Positions 32,178 to 44,034 of a stretch of DNA of 64,000 nucleotides are shown piece by piece. The stretch is from Marvania coccoides (Eukaryota; Chlorophyta; Trebouxiophyceae; Chlorellales; Chlorellaceae): assembly GCA_963854735.1 (NCBI GenBank), contig OY978099.1, positions 1,984,001-2,048,000 of the forward strand. The letters run 5' to 3'. Within the stretch, counting starts at the first letter, position 1, and each line of letters begins with the position of its first letter. Both the position numbers and the translations under genes were made by a program. The notes under the pieces are model-generated. The model had not been told where the DNA came from. It was given only the letters and a program-made list of their open reading frames with translations, and made no database searches.

Positions 32178-33765
32178 TCACCCCCGCGTCTCCAGCGCCC
32201 TAGCGCCCCCGGCCCGCATTGCGTGCGCGGTGTGGGCTGCATGGAAGTCCACGAGCTGCATGAACTTGGAGATTTCAGCATTGTGCTTCTTGTAGGCAAG
32301 CTCCTTGTTAGGGGCGCTGTCAGAAGAAAAAAAAATATCCTGCAGGAAAAATGTAATATATATAATAATGCTAAAATAATAATTGCTTGAAGAAGAACAG
32401 GAAATGAAACCAGCAAATAACACAAGCTTTAAGAATAAAATACCGACCAAACTGCCATGTCGGTCGGCAAAGGGAAGGGCTCCGTGTTGAAAACGAAGCG
32501 CTCCCATTAATAAATCATCAGGCTACGAGTCGGGCAAACTACCGGGTCGCTAGAGCGCACGAACGCTTTGAAAGCTGCCCCGCCGTCCTGCACAATTTTA
32601 AATAAATACTATAAAATCAATTACGACCGAATGAAAAAGCTGGACATGCAAAAAGGCACATTTGCGTGGCCACTGATCACCTCCATGGTCTTCAGGTCGT
32701 TGGCCATGGCAGGGATGATGCAGCAGGGGTGGGGGCCGAGCGGTTCAACTTTTTGAGGGCTGCAGATCGAGCACAACAACAGCTGCCGGACATCATCACA
32801 CCGTGCCACGGCAGAGAAGCTGAAGCACATGATGGCACTGGAACATGAAACAAAAAGTGGGCTGATTTAGCACACCATAATAATTTGACATAAACAAAAC
32901 TGCATATTTTAGTGTGGATGGGGTGAGAAGCACACAGCATAATAAGTAAATATAAATAAATAAAACCTACTTTGTGCACGCGGCCATGGGGTCGCTGCCG
33001 AGCAGCAACGAGGAGGACATCTCCTTGAGCTTCCCAGGCGTCAGAGCTTCGCTAATAGAGAAGGCCTGGGGGTCGGCATCGTTAGAGACGCCCCTGACAA
33101 AGATTAAATGTCAACATACTGAAGTAAATGCAAGAGCTACAGCCCAAGAAAAAGCTATCAAAGAAGACTTACGCGCGGGTTCTCACGCCCAGCGTCTTCA
33201 TCCGCACGTCCACGTCGCGCCCTACTGTAAGAAAGCTTAGCAGCTTCTTTTCAGCGTCACCGCCCTTCAGCATGCACTGCGCTTCGTACGCCACCTGCAA
33301 GCCCGACATGAACGCCTCGATGGTGTGCTTGTCCTGCACAAAATGTATTTTTTTTTCTTCAAAAAATGAGAACTAGATAGCACAGCAAAGCGCAAATACA
33401 AAAATATAAAAGAATCCTTACCATCAGCGTCTTCCGCTTCGTCTGCATCCGCGCCCCTGGCCTGTCGTACCATCCTGGCTGTTACAGTGTGGACCGCATG
33501 CGCAGCATGATTGGAAGGTTCTCATTCAAGGCCTCATCACCCGCACCCGACTGATTCCTCCTTCATTCTTAATATACATAATATAGAGAACAGCCTGTAA
33601 CAATGGCATCCCGGCTGCTACCCAGGCCATGCACCTCACAGCGCATGCACCTCCTCCCCTTCTCGATGGTCATTTCCGTCGACATTCCAGGCAGGAGGTC
33701 TGCTTTGAGGTGGTTCTTTGCCCACTCTTGCGCAGCAGAGCTGTTGTGCCCCTCAACAGAAAAAA
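32178..33765 (-). CDS. Crypton-like tyrosine recombinase, intron-containing, probably decayed
   Basis: A multi-exon minus-strand gene read by hand. Exons are about 33765-33590 (FSVEGHNSSAAQEWAKNHLK), 33478-33422, 33333-33173 (HTIEAFMSGLQVAYEAQCML), 33093-32971, 32837-32646 (NAIMCFSFSAVARCDDVRQL; HPCCIIPAMANDLKTMEV), 32587 to about 32450 (FVRSSDPVVCPTRSLMIY) and 32316-32178 (AAHTAHAMRAGGARALETRG, stop). Most junctions have GT donors and AG acceptors, and the 33173/33093 and 32971/32837 joins keep frame. The order (KT..., DPVVCP, then H-x-x-R with GARALE...G) matches the Ndc10-like/Crypton tyrosine recombinase fold. The expected catalytic pieces His-x-x-Arg are visible; the nucleophile Tyr is not located. 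An in-frame stop after LMIY suggests inactivation unless splicing removes it. The 5' end is not resolved. Confidence 0.55.
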
Positions 33766-33904
33766 CTGCAAAAGCATGTATTATTGAGTAATTAAATGAA
33801 ATATAATCAGTAAAAGGGGCTTTAGGGTTTAGAATAATAAAAAAAATAAAAAAAGAATAATGCAGCGGAGTAAATAACGCAACACAAAGGTCTCGATCTG
33901 TTTC

Positions 33905-34625
33905 AGATAGCTGTAACCCCCTTTCATTATATAGGAGGATTGTTCATTCAGCATACTAAATCTATTAAAAATACTTAAAATGGTGTCCAATTGAGAGAGA
34001 AATCAGCGTCCGTACACACTGTAGTGATTATTTGCTCGTCCCTGAGAAGCGAATGTTTGCCGTTTCGGTCCACAATTTTGGGGAGAAAAATATACCACAT
34101 TTCAGCATATTTTCAGCCCGATTTTCCTGGCCGGGGAGAGGGGTTTTGGGGGCTGATTTGACGGAGCTGGATTGCGGGAGGACGCGGGAAGAGGTGCCTG
34201 AATTGGAGGCTACGCGGAACTTCTGGCTGCGCCGCTGCAGCGTGCTGTTTGTTTTGGCGTCAACCGCCGCCGCTGGCAAGCCAGCAGGCTTCCAGGGCTG
34301 CGGGGAGAGAGGGGAGATGGCGCGCTGGAGGACGATCATTTTTCTCCTTTTGAGATCAAGTGGATCGCCAGTTTTTTTTATTTGAAGGTGCAAAAAACTC
34401 GTTTTTTAAAAGGTGCTCGAAATCTGAATTTTAGCTGAAATGCCTGCAGTTTTCATGTGCAAACGTTTTTTATCTTGCGCCTTCGGGGCGTGGTAGAAGC
34501 CCTTCTCCGCCTCCGTTTCCCGCAGAAATCAAAAGGCATACACGCTGCTGAGCACACAATCAAGTTCACTGGGCACCTGGCTATACTACTAGTTGTGGTT
34601 AATTGATGGTAGCACTGCGGGCTAG
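33905..34625 (-). repeat. Family F repeat, reverse copy
   Basis: The longest copy. Its right terminus (here at left) is TAACCCCCTTTCATTATATA, and the left block (CTTCGGGGCGTGGTAGAAGC) lies at about 34480-34500. Frames on both strands (34028-34393) are shadows. Ends are compatible with short inverted repeats based on TAACCCCC. Confidence 0.6.
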
Positions 34626-34639
34626 TTAAAGATAATGCG

Positions 34640-35912
34640 AAACTCTGGAGAGGGGGGAGCATAGTAAAGGGAATACCTTGCAGCGGTCGCGGGACAGATG
34701 GCGGCAGCTCGACGGATGGCGCGGCAGCATTCTATTTGTGAAAGATATATAAAAAAAGGGATGGAGCAGCGCGGGGCCGATGATGATATTTAGCTGGAGG
34801 GCGGCGTGGTAGGGCACAACTGCTCCTAAACAAGCTTGACTTGAATTCATGCGTCTCTATGCTTTTTGAGCATGCTTGAATCTTCTTCTAGGCAAGCCTT
34901 TCTAGCTTTTCAACATGGGCATGTCGTCCGCCATTTATAGTTGTGGAAATGCAATTTCCATGCTATAGATTCAAGCTAAGCTCAAGCTTGAGGTTGCATA
35001 GTTGGTGATACAAGTTTAAAAAATGCATAGAGTCAATGCACGAAAGAACCCGCTCCAGTTTTACGTATGGTAGGCTTAAGCGAAGGGACAAACGGAGCCA
35101 GACGTGCACCAAACGGAGCCATTCGAGCCATGTTCACATGTCATCTAGTGGTGGTCGAGTATTGAACAAAGAATGAGAACGAGGGGCACGAAACAAATAA
35201 TACAGGCGCCAGATAATCCATTGGTCCCCTGATTGGCCGTTCCTAATGCTCCAGGAGGATTTAGCTATCCAATCTTCAATGATCAAAGGGGGCCCCAAGA
35301 AGGGTGCAGGCAAGCACGCTGACCCCCTTAATAAGTCAATATATACGTTATAAATAGAATTAATGCGGTTTGTCTGTTTTCCATCTGAGCTCCCCCTACT
35401 CTCCCCAATCGCACCTTTTTTCCATCACCCTCAACGGTGGAAACCCCCTAAAGTTTGTCTGTAACGCCGTTACAGGGTATATATATACTATGTTTATTAA
35501 CAGCCTGGACCCTGAAATAGCTGCCGAATTGAAAAATAACACACAAAATCGTGAGTATAGCACCGGTAGAAAACGAGCATATATGGTAGGGGGTAAGTCG
35601 GTTTCAATGGCTTACGACTGCTCATATTCCACCACCACGATGGACGTCTTGTTGCTTTGTTACGTAAAAAAATTATACTCGCGGTGCAAAATTTATTATG
35701 TTTATATTCGACAAAAGAAAATTCAATGTGACAGTTACATTGTTTAAACGCACCAGAAGCAAGATAGGGGCTCTCATTGAATTACATGCTTTGTATATTT
35801 CAGTCACCCACACCGTTCATTTGTTACAAAATATAATCAAAACGTTGTCATTCTTCCGTTCTTTTCATCCTAATTCGCTTGTTTACCCCTGCTTTGCCGT
35901 AACTTAGCTAAA
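34640..35912. other. Intergenic leader of the 35.9-kb gene
   Basis: 34850-35090 has several AAGCTT/AAGCC-type words (ATTCAAGCTAAGCTCAAGCT and similar), reminiscent of the TAAGCC clusters. 35340-35900 is AT-rich with TATATATA near 35480. The 125-codon frame at 35370-35747 has no ATG start or recognised domain. Confidence 0.4.
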
Positions 35913-36869
35913 ATGGAGCCGAAGCTTGTTATGGATAATATGAAAATGTTCATATATATTGCCACAATTATTTTAATCGGTGTTTTATCAATATTTCAAT
36001 ATTTCATTAAGTTGCAGAATGGGAAAGGCTTTCAATTTTTTTCGTTGCAGCCGAATTCCTACTGGCCAGCGAACTCAATAAAAAACAAGGCCATTTATGT
36101 GTCGATTGCCTTCCACTATAGGCCAGAGAGACTAGTGTATTTAAAGCGTGTGCTGGTTTCAGCACTAGGATACAACGTTATTTTTGATAAAGTACACATT
36201 GCTATTGATACTAATTCTCCGGATACCAGTGCTGATGTATTTCTCTCTAAACGCGCTGAGATATTAGTACACGGAAATTTGAGCCACCCATATGAACTTG
36301 CATGGAAGCACCGTGATCGGGTTGAGAAACTGATCACCACTGAAGAATTTGGCGTTTACATGTATATCGAAGACGACATTGAAATTCCCATGCCAACATT
36401 GATGCGATATTTAGAAAACTTTGATATATTGTGGCCATTAAATTCCGTCCCTGGTTGCATTCGGGTGGAGCAGAAAGATTCACTGTTTTATGCTGTTGAC
36501 AATTCGTCGCCTCTTGAAGTCAAATTGCCTTCAGATATTTTTGTTGCATCTGGACGAAATTTTATTTCTCTTGCAAATGGGTATCATGGATTCTGGATCA
36601 TGCCACATTGGGCCTTAAAAGCAAATAAAGAGCTACTGCAAATGCGGAGCACTCCTTGCAATTACCAACCACGCGAAACTGCAGCTACACTCCCAGGATG
36701 TGGATTGCAATGGAAGCGTTACGTTGAAATAAATAATGGATCAGTAGGTGTCCTTAGTTGGGCACATCACCTCCCAAACACATATGTCCAGTTTGCGAAT
36801 TCAAAAAAGAATATATTCAGGTTTGGAACCTTGCTGGTTGACGATGTTGTTCACGTCCATATGGTGTGA
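35913..36869 (+). CDS. GT-A-like glycosyltransferase, type II membrane
   Basis: An intact single-exon frame of 318 codons with ATG and a hydrophobic anchor at about residues 12-32. The catalytic-like block is IYVSIAFHYRPERLVYLKRV (60-79), then DKVHIAIDTNSP, HPYELAWKHRD and VYMYIEDDIEIPMPTLMRYL (148-167). An acidic EDD after a hydrophobic strand acts as the metal/nucleotide-sugar site in GT-A-fold enzymes, and the later WIMPHWAL and W-x-H segments fit an acceptor pocket. Very probably a Golgi-lumenal glycosyltransferase; family and substrate are not identified. Similar in size and EDD placement to the 58.9-kb protein but without obvious overall identity. AT-rich and undisturbed. Confidence 0.7.
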   Translation: MEPKLVMDNMKMFIYIATIILIGVLSIFQYFIKLQNGKGFQFFSLQPNSYWPANSIKNKAIYVSIAFHYRPERLVYLKRVLVSALGYNVIFDKVHIAIDTNSPDTSADVFLSKRAEILVHGNLSHPYELAWKHRDRVEKLITTEEFGVYMYIEDDIEIPMPTLMRYLENFDILWPLNSVPGCIRVEQKDSLFYAVDNSSPLEVKLPSDIFVASGRNFISLANGYHGFWIMPHWALKANKELLQMRSTPCNYQPRETAATLPGCGLQWKRYVEINNGSVGVLSWAHHLPNTYVQFANSKKNIFRFGTLLVDDVVHVHMV

Positions 36870-37239
36870 AAGTACAAATATAATTTATTAAAGTTTGTCT
36901 TTCAATAATAAACTCACAAATAACAAATATTGAGATCAAGACTACGCAAAGGACCTGTACAGTAGCAAACCACTCAGAAAAGCAAGCTTTGGTCCTGGCA
37001 AACCCAATAGCCTGCTGCACCCCATGGAATGGCTTAATTTAAATCCCCCCACCCTCGCATCTTTAAAAGCTGAATTGTCCTGCCGGCCTCTAGCAAAAAA
37101 AAAGGGCTATTGTATGCCGTATGCGCCACCTTCGCCATTTAGGAAATGATGTACGAAATCTTGCCCGTGAGCTTTGGCTGATGCCATCAAAAGCAAATTT
37201 AAGATATTTCCTCACGTTCAAAGATAAATATATATTATA
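36870..37239. other. 3' flank of the 35.9-kb gene
   Basis: AT-rich at first (AATAATAAAC near 36905 could serve in 3' processing), then mixed. No gene seen. Confidence 0.35.
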
Positions 37240-37300
37240 TCTAGTACAGAAACCCGCGCTCCACTGCGGTTTGTGTGCGCAGAACACCGAGGAGAGGGAA
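37240..37300 (-). mobile_element. Helitron-like 3' end, minus strand
   Basis: Read on the minus strand: GCGCACACAAACCGCAGTGG, then AGCGCGGGTTTCTGTACTAG. The AAACCGC...GCGGGTTT arms form a hairpin with CTAG eight bases later, as at 27040-27077. The base following CTAG is A rather than the expected T. 37300-37900 has no further recognisable element. Confidence 0.45.
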
Positions 37301-37909
37301 CGGATGTATGGTGGAAAAAATTGATTCAGTGGTATATACGCATTTACAGGTGAAAAAAATGAAACAAAAACAAAAGATGCTGCTTATTTACTACTTCTTG
37401 TATATATTGATATATAACAAAAAGTATATTTGTGAATATTCGAATATCCTGGTTTTGAGTCCTAGTTTTGCGTAATATAACGGCCCTAGAACAATTTCTG
37501 GTGCTCTATCAATGTACTACAATGACGGCTAGAGCCTTTCTGTTCATATTGATGTTGCTGACAGTGTTCCTTTCGACTGCAAACTGTAATCTCCTGTAGC
37601 AAATTATGCATGTACATAACCGGGTTCTTCGAACCTGCCCATTTTCGAGTTTCTTTCAACTTTGAAAATACTGCTCTTAAAACCCTGTTACTTTGTCAAA
37701 ACTACATTCGGACCATTTAATTGCTTTGGAACCGGTCAGCGCCGCGTGAATCCGCCGAGTTAGGTCGCGGACTGCCGATCTCGATCAATTTAACTTTCAA
37801 AGTTAATGTTAGCGGCCCCGGACCCTGTTTAGCCACTTCATTATGACCTATGCGGTTTGATCTATGCTGAGGCGGTCACAAGCGCGTGGGGTTGGCGAGC
37901 CCAAACCCC

Positions 37910-38254
37910 TCAATGCGCGATGTCTTTTCGGTCGCGGAGCTGCTGCTGCAGGCTCTCGCTGCGGTGAAACCCAGGAGAGATGATGTATGTCGAAGCATGC
38001 TTGTATTCCACCTCAGTTGAAGGTTGTCCCACCACTGCTAACCTGGCAATTTTTTGCATCTTCCATTGTGCAGGCTGGCCATCAAATTTTGCCAAATCAA
38101 CTGCTGCAGGCCTTGGCACATCCTGGGCGCACCCCTTGGGCACGCCAGTGGCCACATTCGAGGCATTCTACCCGGCCTGGCGTGATTTTTGCCCCGCATT
38201 TTTGCCCCGCCCCCCCAGCTTTCGTGTTCAGGGAAGCGTCCCCTGGCATGTGTG
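37910..38254 (-). pseudogene. Unknown coding-like fragment
   Basis: A minus frame (37910-38155) reads VPKGCAQDVPRPAAVDLAKF then KYKHASTYIISPGFHRSESL-like sequence; the texture suggests gag or another mobile-element protein. No motif is firm. It abuts a LINE-A RT fragment. Confidence 0.3.
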
Positions 38255-38357
38255 GGGTTTTTAGAGCATCAAGCATGAATCCAGTGATGCCCCTAGCCCG
38301 TAGTTTAGCCCAGAGTTTATCGCGCGGCACGGTATCATATGCCTTTTTGAAATCTAC
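38255..38357 (-). mobile_element. LINE-A RT fragment, about 100 bases
   Basis: Encodes VDFKKAYDTVPRDKLWAKLR and ARGITGFMLDALK without interruption, showing the undisturbed target of the 2482 insertion. Truncated at both ends by unrelated sequence and by the family T repeat. Confidence 0.8.
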
Positions 38358-39053
38358 AACCGTTCCACCAGATTTACTCATTTAGAAATCAGGGGTCCAT
38401 ACTCATTTCTATAGGAAATTCAAGATGGATAAGTTGTCGATTGTGTGCGCTGCTTCAGGGCCTTGCTGCAGCCGGGTACACAGAAAAAGCCTCAATTTAA
38501 ATCCCTTGCAAACTCTGCTAAAAGCCAGAATTTGACTTTGTCGAAAAAAAGCTGATTTTCGGAAAAAGGTGATTTTCGCCAAGCTCAGAGCCCGCTTTCC
38601 CAGCCTCTGCCGCTTCATATGATGCACACCGGCCCCCTGGCCTGCGCGCCAAAACCAGCCATTGCCCAAAAGCAGCCCGGCAGGAGCTCTCAAGAGCCAT
38701 CGCCGCCGAACATGCAACCTTTTTTGTGGCCAATTTCAAAGAGCGCTACGCCGATTCAGTTGGAGCGCCCACACAGGTGCGACCAAATCTTGACCATATT
38801 TCATCACACGAAAAGTGGGGCGAAAAGGCAGCCGGCACCACTCCCAAGCACACCAATCAAATCTCACGCTCAAAACACAAAAAAAACCCAGCCCCAACCA
38901 AAAAAAAAGGACGCGCTACAGAGGCGCAGGGGCGTCGGAAAACTCCAAGCACGGTATCAGCTTGCCACCCATACGCCTCTTTACCACCTTCTCTCATTAA
39001 TTACATGTAATTAGTGATAGAAAGTAGGCTGAGGTAAATCAGCGGGCCCGGTA
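38358..39053 (-). repeat. Dispersed TIR repeat, copy 3 (family T), reverse
   Basis: It begins AACCGTTCCACCAGATTTAC and ends GATAAATC-type sequence followed by AGCGGGCCCGGTAG, the same termini as copies 1 and 2 in reverse. It sits exactly between a LINE-A fragment and a chromovirus fragment. Confidence 0.65.
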
Positions 39054-39099
39054 GATTGAAACATGGTCCGGGCCGTACTCGCACACCAGGCTCTCTTGA

Positions 39100-39354
39100 C
39101 CTTTCCAGCTGCCATTGCCACATCACTTGAAGTTTCTCGATTTGCTGATCGCTGCAGTCACGGAGGCCGCCAAGGCCTGCCTGACTGCAGCCCAGGCGAG
39201 CATGAAAAAGTTTGCTGATCGCCGCCGCTAAGATGTCGAGTATTGTGTTGGTGCAGAAGTCGTGCTTGACTCTAAGAATGTATCGTTGGCTGGCGATCGC
39301 GCCATCAAGCTGCAGCCCAAATTTTGCGGGCTTTTCAAAGTTGTTGAACATTAA
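39100..39354 (+). mobile_element. Chromovirus integrase C-terminal fragment
   Basis: The plus frame AAQASMKKFADRRR, stop, DVEYCVGAEVVLDSKNVSLA, AIKLQPKFCGLFKVVEH matches the chromovirus segment between the integrase core and chromodomain (compare DQVLLSTEHLKLPG and LSPRYCDPFDITE at 8.6 kb). It is followed directly by a LINE-A tail. Confidence 0.7.
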
Positions 39355-39600
39355 AGCCAGCCATGACGCTGGCGAGTACGAGAAGCTGCGTGGTTGGATA
39401 TAAGCTTTTCTTTTCTTTTCCTTTGTTATTCTTTTCTCTGTTTCTTTTAGCGGTTGGTTTTTCTTTGGTCTTTCTTTATTCTCATTTTCATTCATCAATT
39501 TATTATTATTATTTCTGCTTGCACTTCGGTGCCAGTCTGCTATGTTGCCTTAGTTGCTTCTTTGTGCGGACTTTAAACCTGTAATGTATGTATGTATGTA
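39355..39600 (+). mobile_element. LINE-A 3' UTR and tail
   Basis: Only IKASHDAGEYEKLRGWI, the 3' UTR and (TGTA)n remain. The shortest 5'-truncated insertion in the window, retaining the canonical end ACCTGTAATGTATGTATGTA. Confidence 0.85.
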
Positions 39601-42600
39601 ACACATTGGAAAGTGGGCGTACAGATTGGAAATGCCTGATTTTTTCAGAGGCCACCCTGTATTCCATGTTTCCTTCTAGAAGCTGTAACAAGAAGATGAC
39701 ACCCAATTTCCTCTTCGTAAAGTTGACTCCGTTCTGCCCCCGTTCTATCACGACGGGCCTTGGGTGGCTTATGTGTGGCTTACAAAAATGCGAGGGGGAA
39801 AAAATGATGAACTCAGCGCCAACGATTTGTATAATAATATATGCACGACAGAATATACTTGAGGCACTTTGTGGCATGGAAATAGTGTTAATGATAAAGG
39901 CGAGAGGAGGTTGAAAAATATTTAAGATCGTGTTGAAATGAGGAGACAACACCACAATGAGGTCCCACTCCAAGCTCAGAAGGTGAGTCGCTGCTGTGTG
40001 TGGGTGCCCATTGTGCACTGTCAGTTTTGCATTTACGTGATATTGTACCATCGCCACGAATCGCGCGAGCCAAATGAAGGTCATTCTGGTAAATGGTGAC
40101 GCGTGGATGGCCGCAAAAAAATTGCGCCTCGGAACACGCCAATAAAATAAGGAACGTCACGGCGTGGCTATCTTTTCATTGGCGGCGGCGGCGGTGGCCA
40201 GCTCTTTTCGCTTATTCCGCGTCCCCCATCTTGAACGCCTACACCAGCAGCAGCGGCCAGTGCACCGGTAGCAGCACCCCAAGATGGGGACATGCCCACC
40301 AGCAGCGCCAGGCTCTTCTACAGTAGCCTTGAGTAGTTCTGCAGCAGCCTCAAGTTCCCTTGCGTAGGCCGACTGCACATAATACACACTGGATGAAAAT
40401 GGTTTTTAATGTGGGTGCACAATGGGGTCCCAGTGGATGGCTCAAACCTCAAAGAAATAGCAAGGCATTGGGTGGCCATTGTTGCACTCACCTCCTTCGT
40501 CATTACACGCAGAGCATGTGAAACTTCAGCATATACCCACCAGCGTGGGCGTCAGCTGCGGTCTTGGGGCCTTCCGGCGGCGCAGGCCAGCTGTTGTTCG
40601 TCGTGCGTGAAGCACGCCTGGTGGTCATTCGCCCCAAATCGGTAGCCTCTAGGTACCTTGAAAAGTGAATGGTGTTGCCATGTTATCTGCTGGGTCCTGC
40701 AATGGGCAACCACAATATGTTTACTTTCAGACAATTGGGGGACATGTGGGGTGGCTCATTGCTGTTGCACACCTGAAGCTCCACTCCACTGCGCCTGCCA
40801 TCCTGCATTTGAAGCATAACATGTACCTATCGCTAAATGCATTTGCAACATGTTGCGGCCGTGTCCCCACTCCCGCCTCGGCGGGAGGTGTGGGCTGGAG
40901 TCAAAACAAAAACCACGAAAGCCCAGGCACAGCTCGAGCAGCTGACCAGATTGCAGCCAAAGTAACTCGTAAAAAATCAAGAATATGCAATAAAAAACAT
41001 TGGGCTAAAATAAGGGGAAGCGGCTATTGGATAAGAAAAAATCAACAGCGTCTCTGTTGCCCAATTTTATCACAGATTGCAACATCAATATGGCTCGTTT
41101 GACTATAGTGTGATTGTCTAGGGTGATCAGCTTGTTCGACAACCGAAAAGAGGGGAAATTGCGTTTTTTTCTTCAAATCCTACTTGGGCTCGTGTAAAGC
41201 CACCCAAACAACGCCAAACAATGAAACTGGGCGTAGAATATACGGTGGCCTCTACTGGGGCTATCAATACTGCTCATTTCAGATGGCAATTTCGAAATTG
41301 AATTCAGCGTGCCACACACCACAAAGTTGCCAAAGGGCAACAGCATATTGTTTTTTACATGCTTTGTTACTTATTAGTTGTCATCAAAATGAATGGGTTT
41401 GCGTGATAATGTTTTCGGCCAAGGCATTTTCTACCCATCAAAAAATTGTTGAGTTCGCGATTTCACCACAATCGCAACTTTAAACGCAGTGATATTATTT
41501 GTATTTACTCGCATCTTTTCAACGCAGAATATATCGCAATCAAGCTTTTTAATTGTAGTGATTCATTGCAACGGCTTCTTAAATAAAATCATATTTGCCA
41601 TTCTAGCCAGCCACGACACGATCAGTGCGCATCACCGACTTCATCACATTCGTACAATATATATTGCAGGGCAGCGAGTTGGACCCTTGCGCACATATTT
41701 TTTCACACATCCCGGCTAAGATCACTAACAAGTGCAACATCCTGTGCATCCTGAAGGCCTTGGTGCGTCTTATATCCATTATATGCAGTATGAATGAGGA
41801 TGACGTCGATTTGGAGCGTTTTATACAGCGTTTTTTCAAGGTAGGTAGAGTTGTCGCCTTGGCAAAATTTTCACCTATTTTCTTCTCTGGCGTGTTGAAT
41901 TGCCTTTATTGTGATTTAATATTGACAAACGTCTGCTTCTTGACATTATATGTGGAGGTGGTTCTTCTACAGTGAGTCCTGGTAAGCGTGTCGTTGCATT
42001 TTTCAGATTTTAGCCATCCATCAGTCTACGCGTTTTCGGGGCGCGGGTGGCAGAGGAAAGGGCGGGCGCCCCGGCGCGGATTCAGGCCGGGCGCGCGATC
42101 GCGCGGGGTAGCAGCCCTGTAATGATAAAACCATTCCCTGGGTGCGGGGGGCCGGCGTGCTGGCAGGCGTAAATTTCAGAGATCGGGCCCGGGATCGGAT
42201 TCAACGCGAGCGCTCACCGCGGGTTTCGGCAAGCACGGGGCCTACAAGCTTCTTTGCGACCCATACGGACCTCGGCATGCGTCTCCTTCCTTTGCTGAGC
42301 AGCGCAGACGGACCATCGCCCAGTGTGATCAAACCAGTGTGATCCGGGCGATAATAAGCGAGAAAATTGCCGTTGGCTTTGGGATGGATCAAAGATGCAC
42401 ACAGAGTGCCGAGCTTTCGCGGGGCTGCAGTTAAACTATACTTTTAGCCATTCAATAGGTACATCCCTGACCTTTCCCGCTTGAATGGTGGCTACAGCGT
42501 CTAAATTGGCGTTAACGACTTTATAACAGCTGCAGCGGCCAGGGAATGGAGAGTGGCATTGCAGAGGCTAGGTAAGGCTCGTTTCAAAGAAAAGATATAC

Positions 42601-43253
42601 AGGCTATTCTGTGGAGAGGTACGATGGTCCAGCTTGGCAGCATTTTCCTGGGATGCCCAACATCCGAAACGGCTGCTTGTTTACTCACGGGACATGGTGA
42701 AAATGATGTGCAAAAGTGAGGCTCGAGCAGTCAACTCGTACGTATTGCATCATTGTTAAGCAATCAAAAATCGTCATAGGAAGGGTGGCTGTTGCCTCTT
42801 TGGGTGCATACCACGATGGATCCCCGCTCTTCATATTCGAATTGGCATGGGGTGTGCTGAAAACGACGTGTTGCAGTCCCATGTCGACATTGCCCACTCC
42901 AGACACTGCTGTCGGTGCGGTTGACGGCATCGATGAAGTCGTAGGCAGAGGGCCAGACGAAAAGGGAGTGATTTGCTGCGAGATGAGGATGTTAATAGCG
43001 GCGGAGTTCATGTGCGCCTCCAATTCATCAAGCGTTGTTGGGCGGATGTTCCCTTCTTGCAGCGGTAGGGGCTGCCATCGTGAGCAATTGCCAGCGCCCA
43101 CTCTAAGTACCTACTCATCACGCCATCATCTGCAATGAAAATGAAATTTTTATTGATGTGATGAGGGAGGACGAGTTTGAAAGTGCCTAGGCTTGGAATT
43201 TTTTTATTAAATCCTAAAACTAATTTTGAAATTCGAAAATATGGTTTCCAAAG
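39601..43253. other. Region with exon-like pieces, no resolved gene
   Basis: Several stretches look like exons but could not be joined. On plus, 41672-41838 (GSELDPCAHIFSHIPAKITN, ending RFIQRFFK) lies between an AG acceptor (TATATTGCAG) and a GTAGGT donor. On minus, 40552-40734 (VPRGYRFGANDHQACFTHDE) and 42685-43101 (DELEAHMNSAAINILISQQI) have protein texture, and 40157-40372 follows a TGTGCAG acceptor. None matches a family I recognise. The 42000-42400 stretch is GC-rich without a convincing frame. Probably decayed mobile elements or fragmentary host genes. Confidence 0.3.
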
Positions 43254-43622
43254 TCACGCACCATCTCTCCACCACTGAGCTGCTGGAGCAACAAGTGTAG
43301 GCGGGTCCCCACTAGCGGGGATTGGGCCCGGATTTGTCTCCACGCCACAGATGGCGAGGAGGACATGCAAACAGGACGGGGCCTGCACGGTCTCCAGAAA
43401 ATGCACCTCGGCACCCAAGCGCCACACAATACACCCTCGCCAACATCGCAATGGGATGGGATGGGGCATGCACCGGCATTGCAAATGGGGGAAGGGCTCT
43501 GCATCGCCGCCGCCGGCACGTCGCCACCAGGATGGTTTTTTCTTCCAAGGAGTCGCAGTCACCCACCCCTTCATGCACTTCTGGACGAAGAATGGTAGCG
43601 TCGCCGGATACAGCGTCCACAA
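43254..43622 (-). pseudogene. LINE-like ORF start with 2A-like motif
   Basis: A minus frame of 122 codons contains HVLLAICGVETNPGPIPASG (encoded around 43310-43370). In several non-LTR retrotransposons a hydrophobic stretch followed by GDVETNPGP near the ORF N-terminus acts as a ribosome-skipping 2A-like peptide. Here the Asp is replaced by Gly, so activity is doubtful. Surrounding frames are broken. The minus frame at 42685-43101 may be its continuation. Confidence 0.5.
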
Positions 43623-43639
43623 AGGATATTTAGATCGAT

Positions 43640-44034
43640 TAAATATTTCAAGTGCGGCGCATTGGAGCGTTTTTCACGATATCTGGGCACCACCATACCA
43701 GACTGTCCATGAAATTAGCCATTCAAATGGTTTTGGACGACGCAGACGTTCCGCCGAGCAAAATCCGGCGTACTTCTTCGGCAATAGAGCGGCACTCGTC
43801 CCAGGCAGCGCGGAGAAAGTTGGTAGTGTTCAAGGAGTGGCACCCCGCCGTGAGGAATTGCCCAGAAAAATTCATAGTTGTAGGCTTCCAACGCCTCACC
43901 GGCATTGCGACCCAACGTTTCGTAGCTTCCAAAATCTTCCTTGAACTCGCCTTAAAGCTCGAGGGGGTCATCCTCGAGCTGCCAGGCCTGGCGAAGCTTG
44001 CAGATCAACTGCGAATCGGTAAGATCTAAACACT
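43640..44034 (-). other. Coding-like stretch, unknown
   Basis: Both the plus (43652-44029) and minus frames are open. The minus reading includes LKASSRKILEATKRWVAMPV and AAWDECRSIAEEVRRILLGG, which look more protein-like. No family recognised. Confidence 0.25.

Noticed and set aside
34028..34393. 117- and 121-codon ORFs on opposite strands
   Set aside because: Both lie in a family F repeat and are not conserved in other copies.
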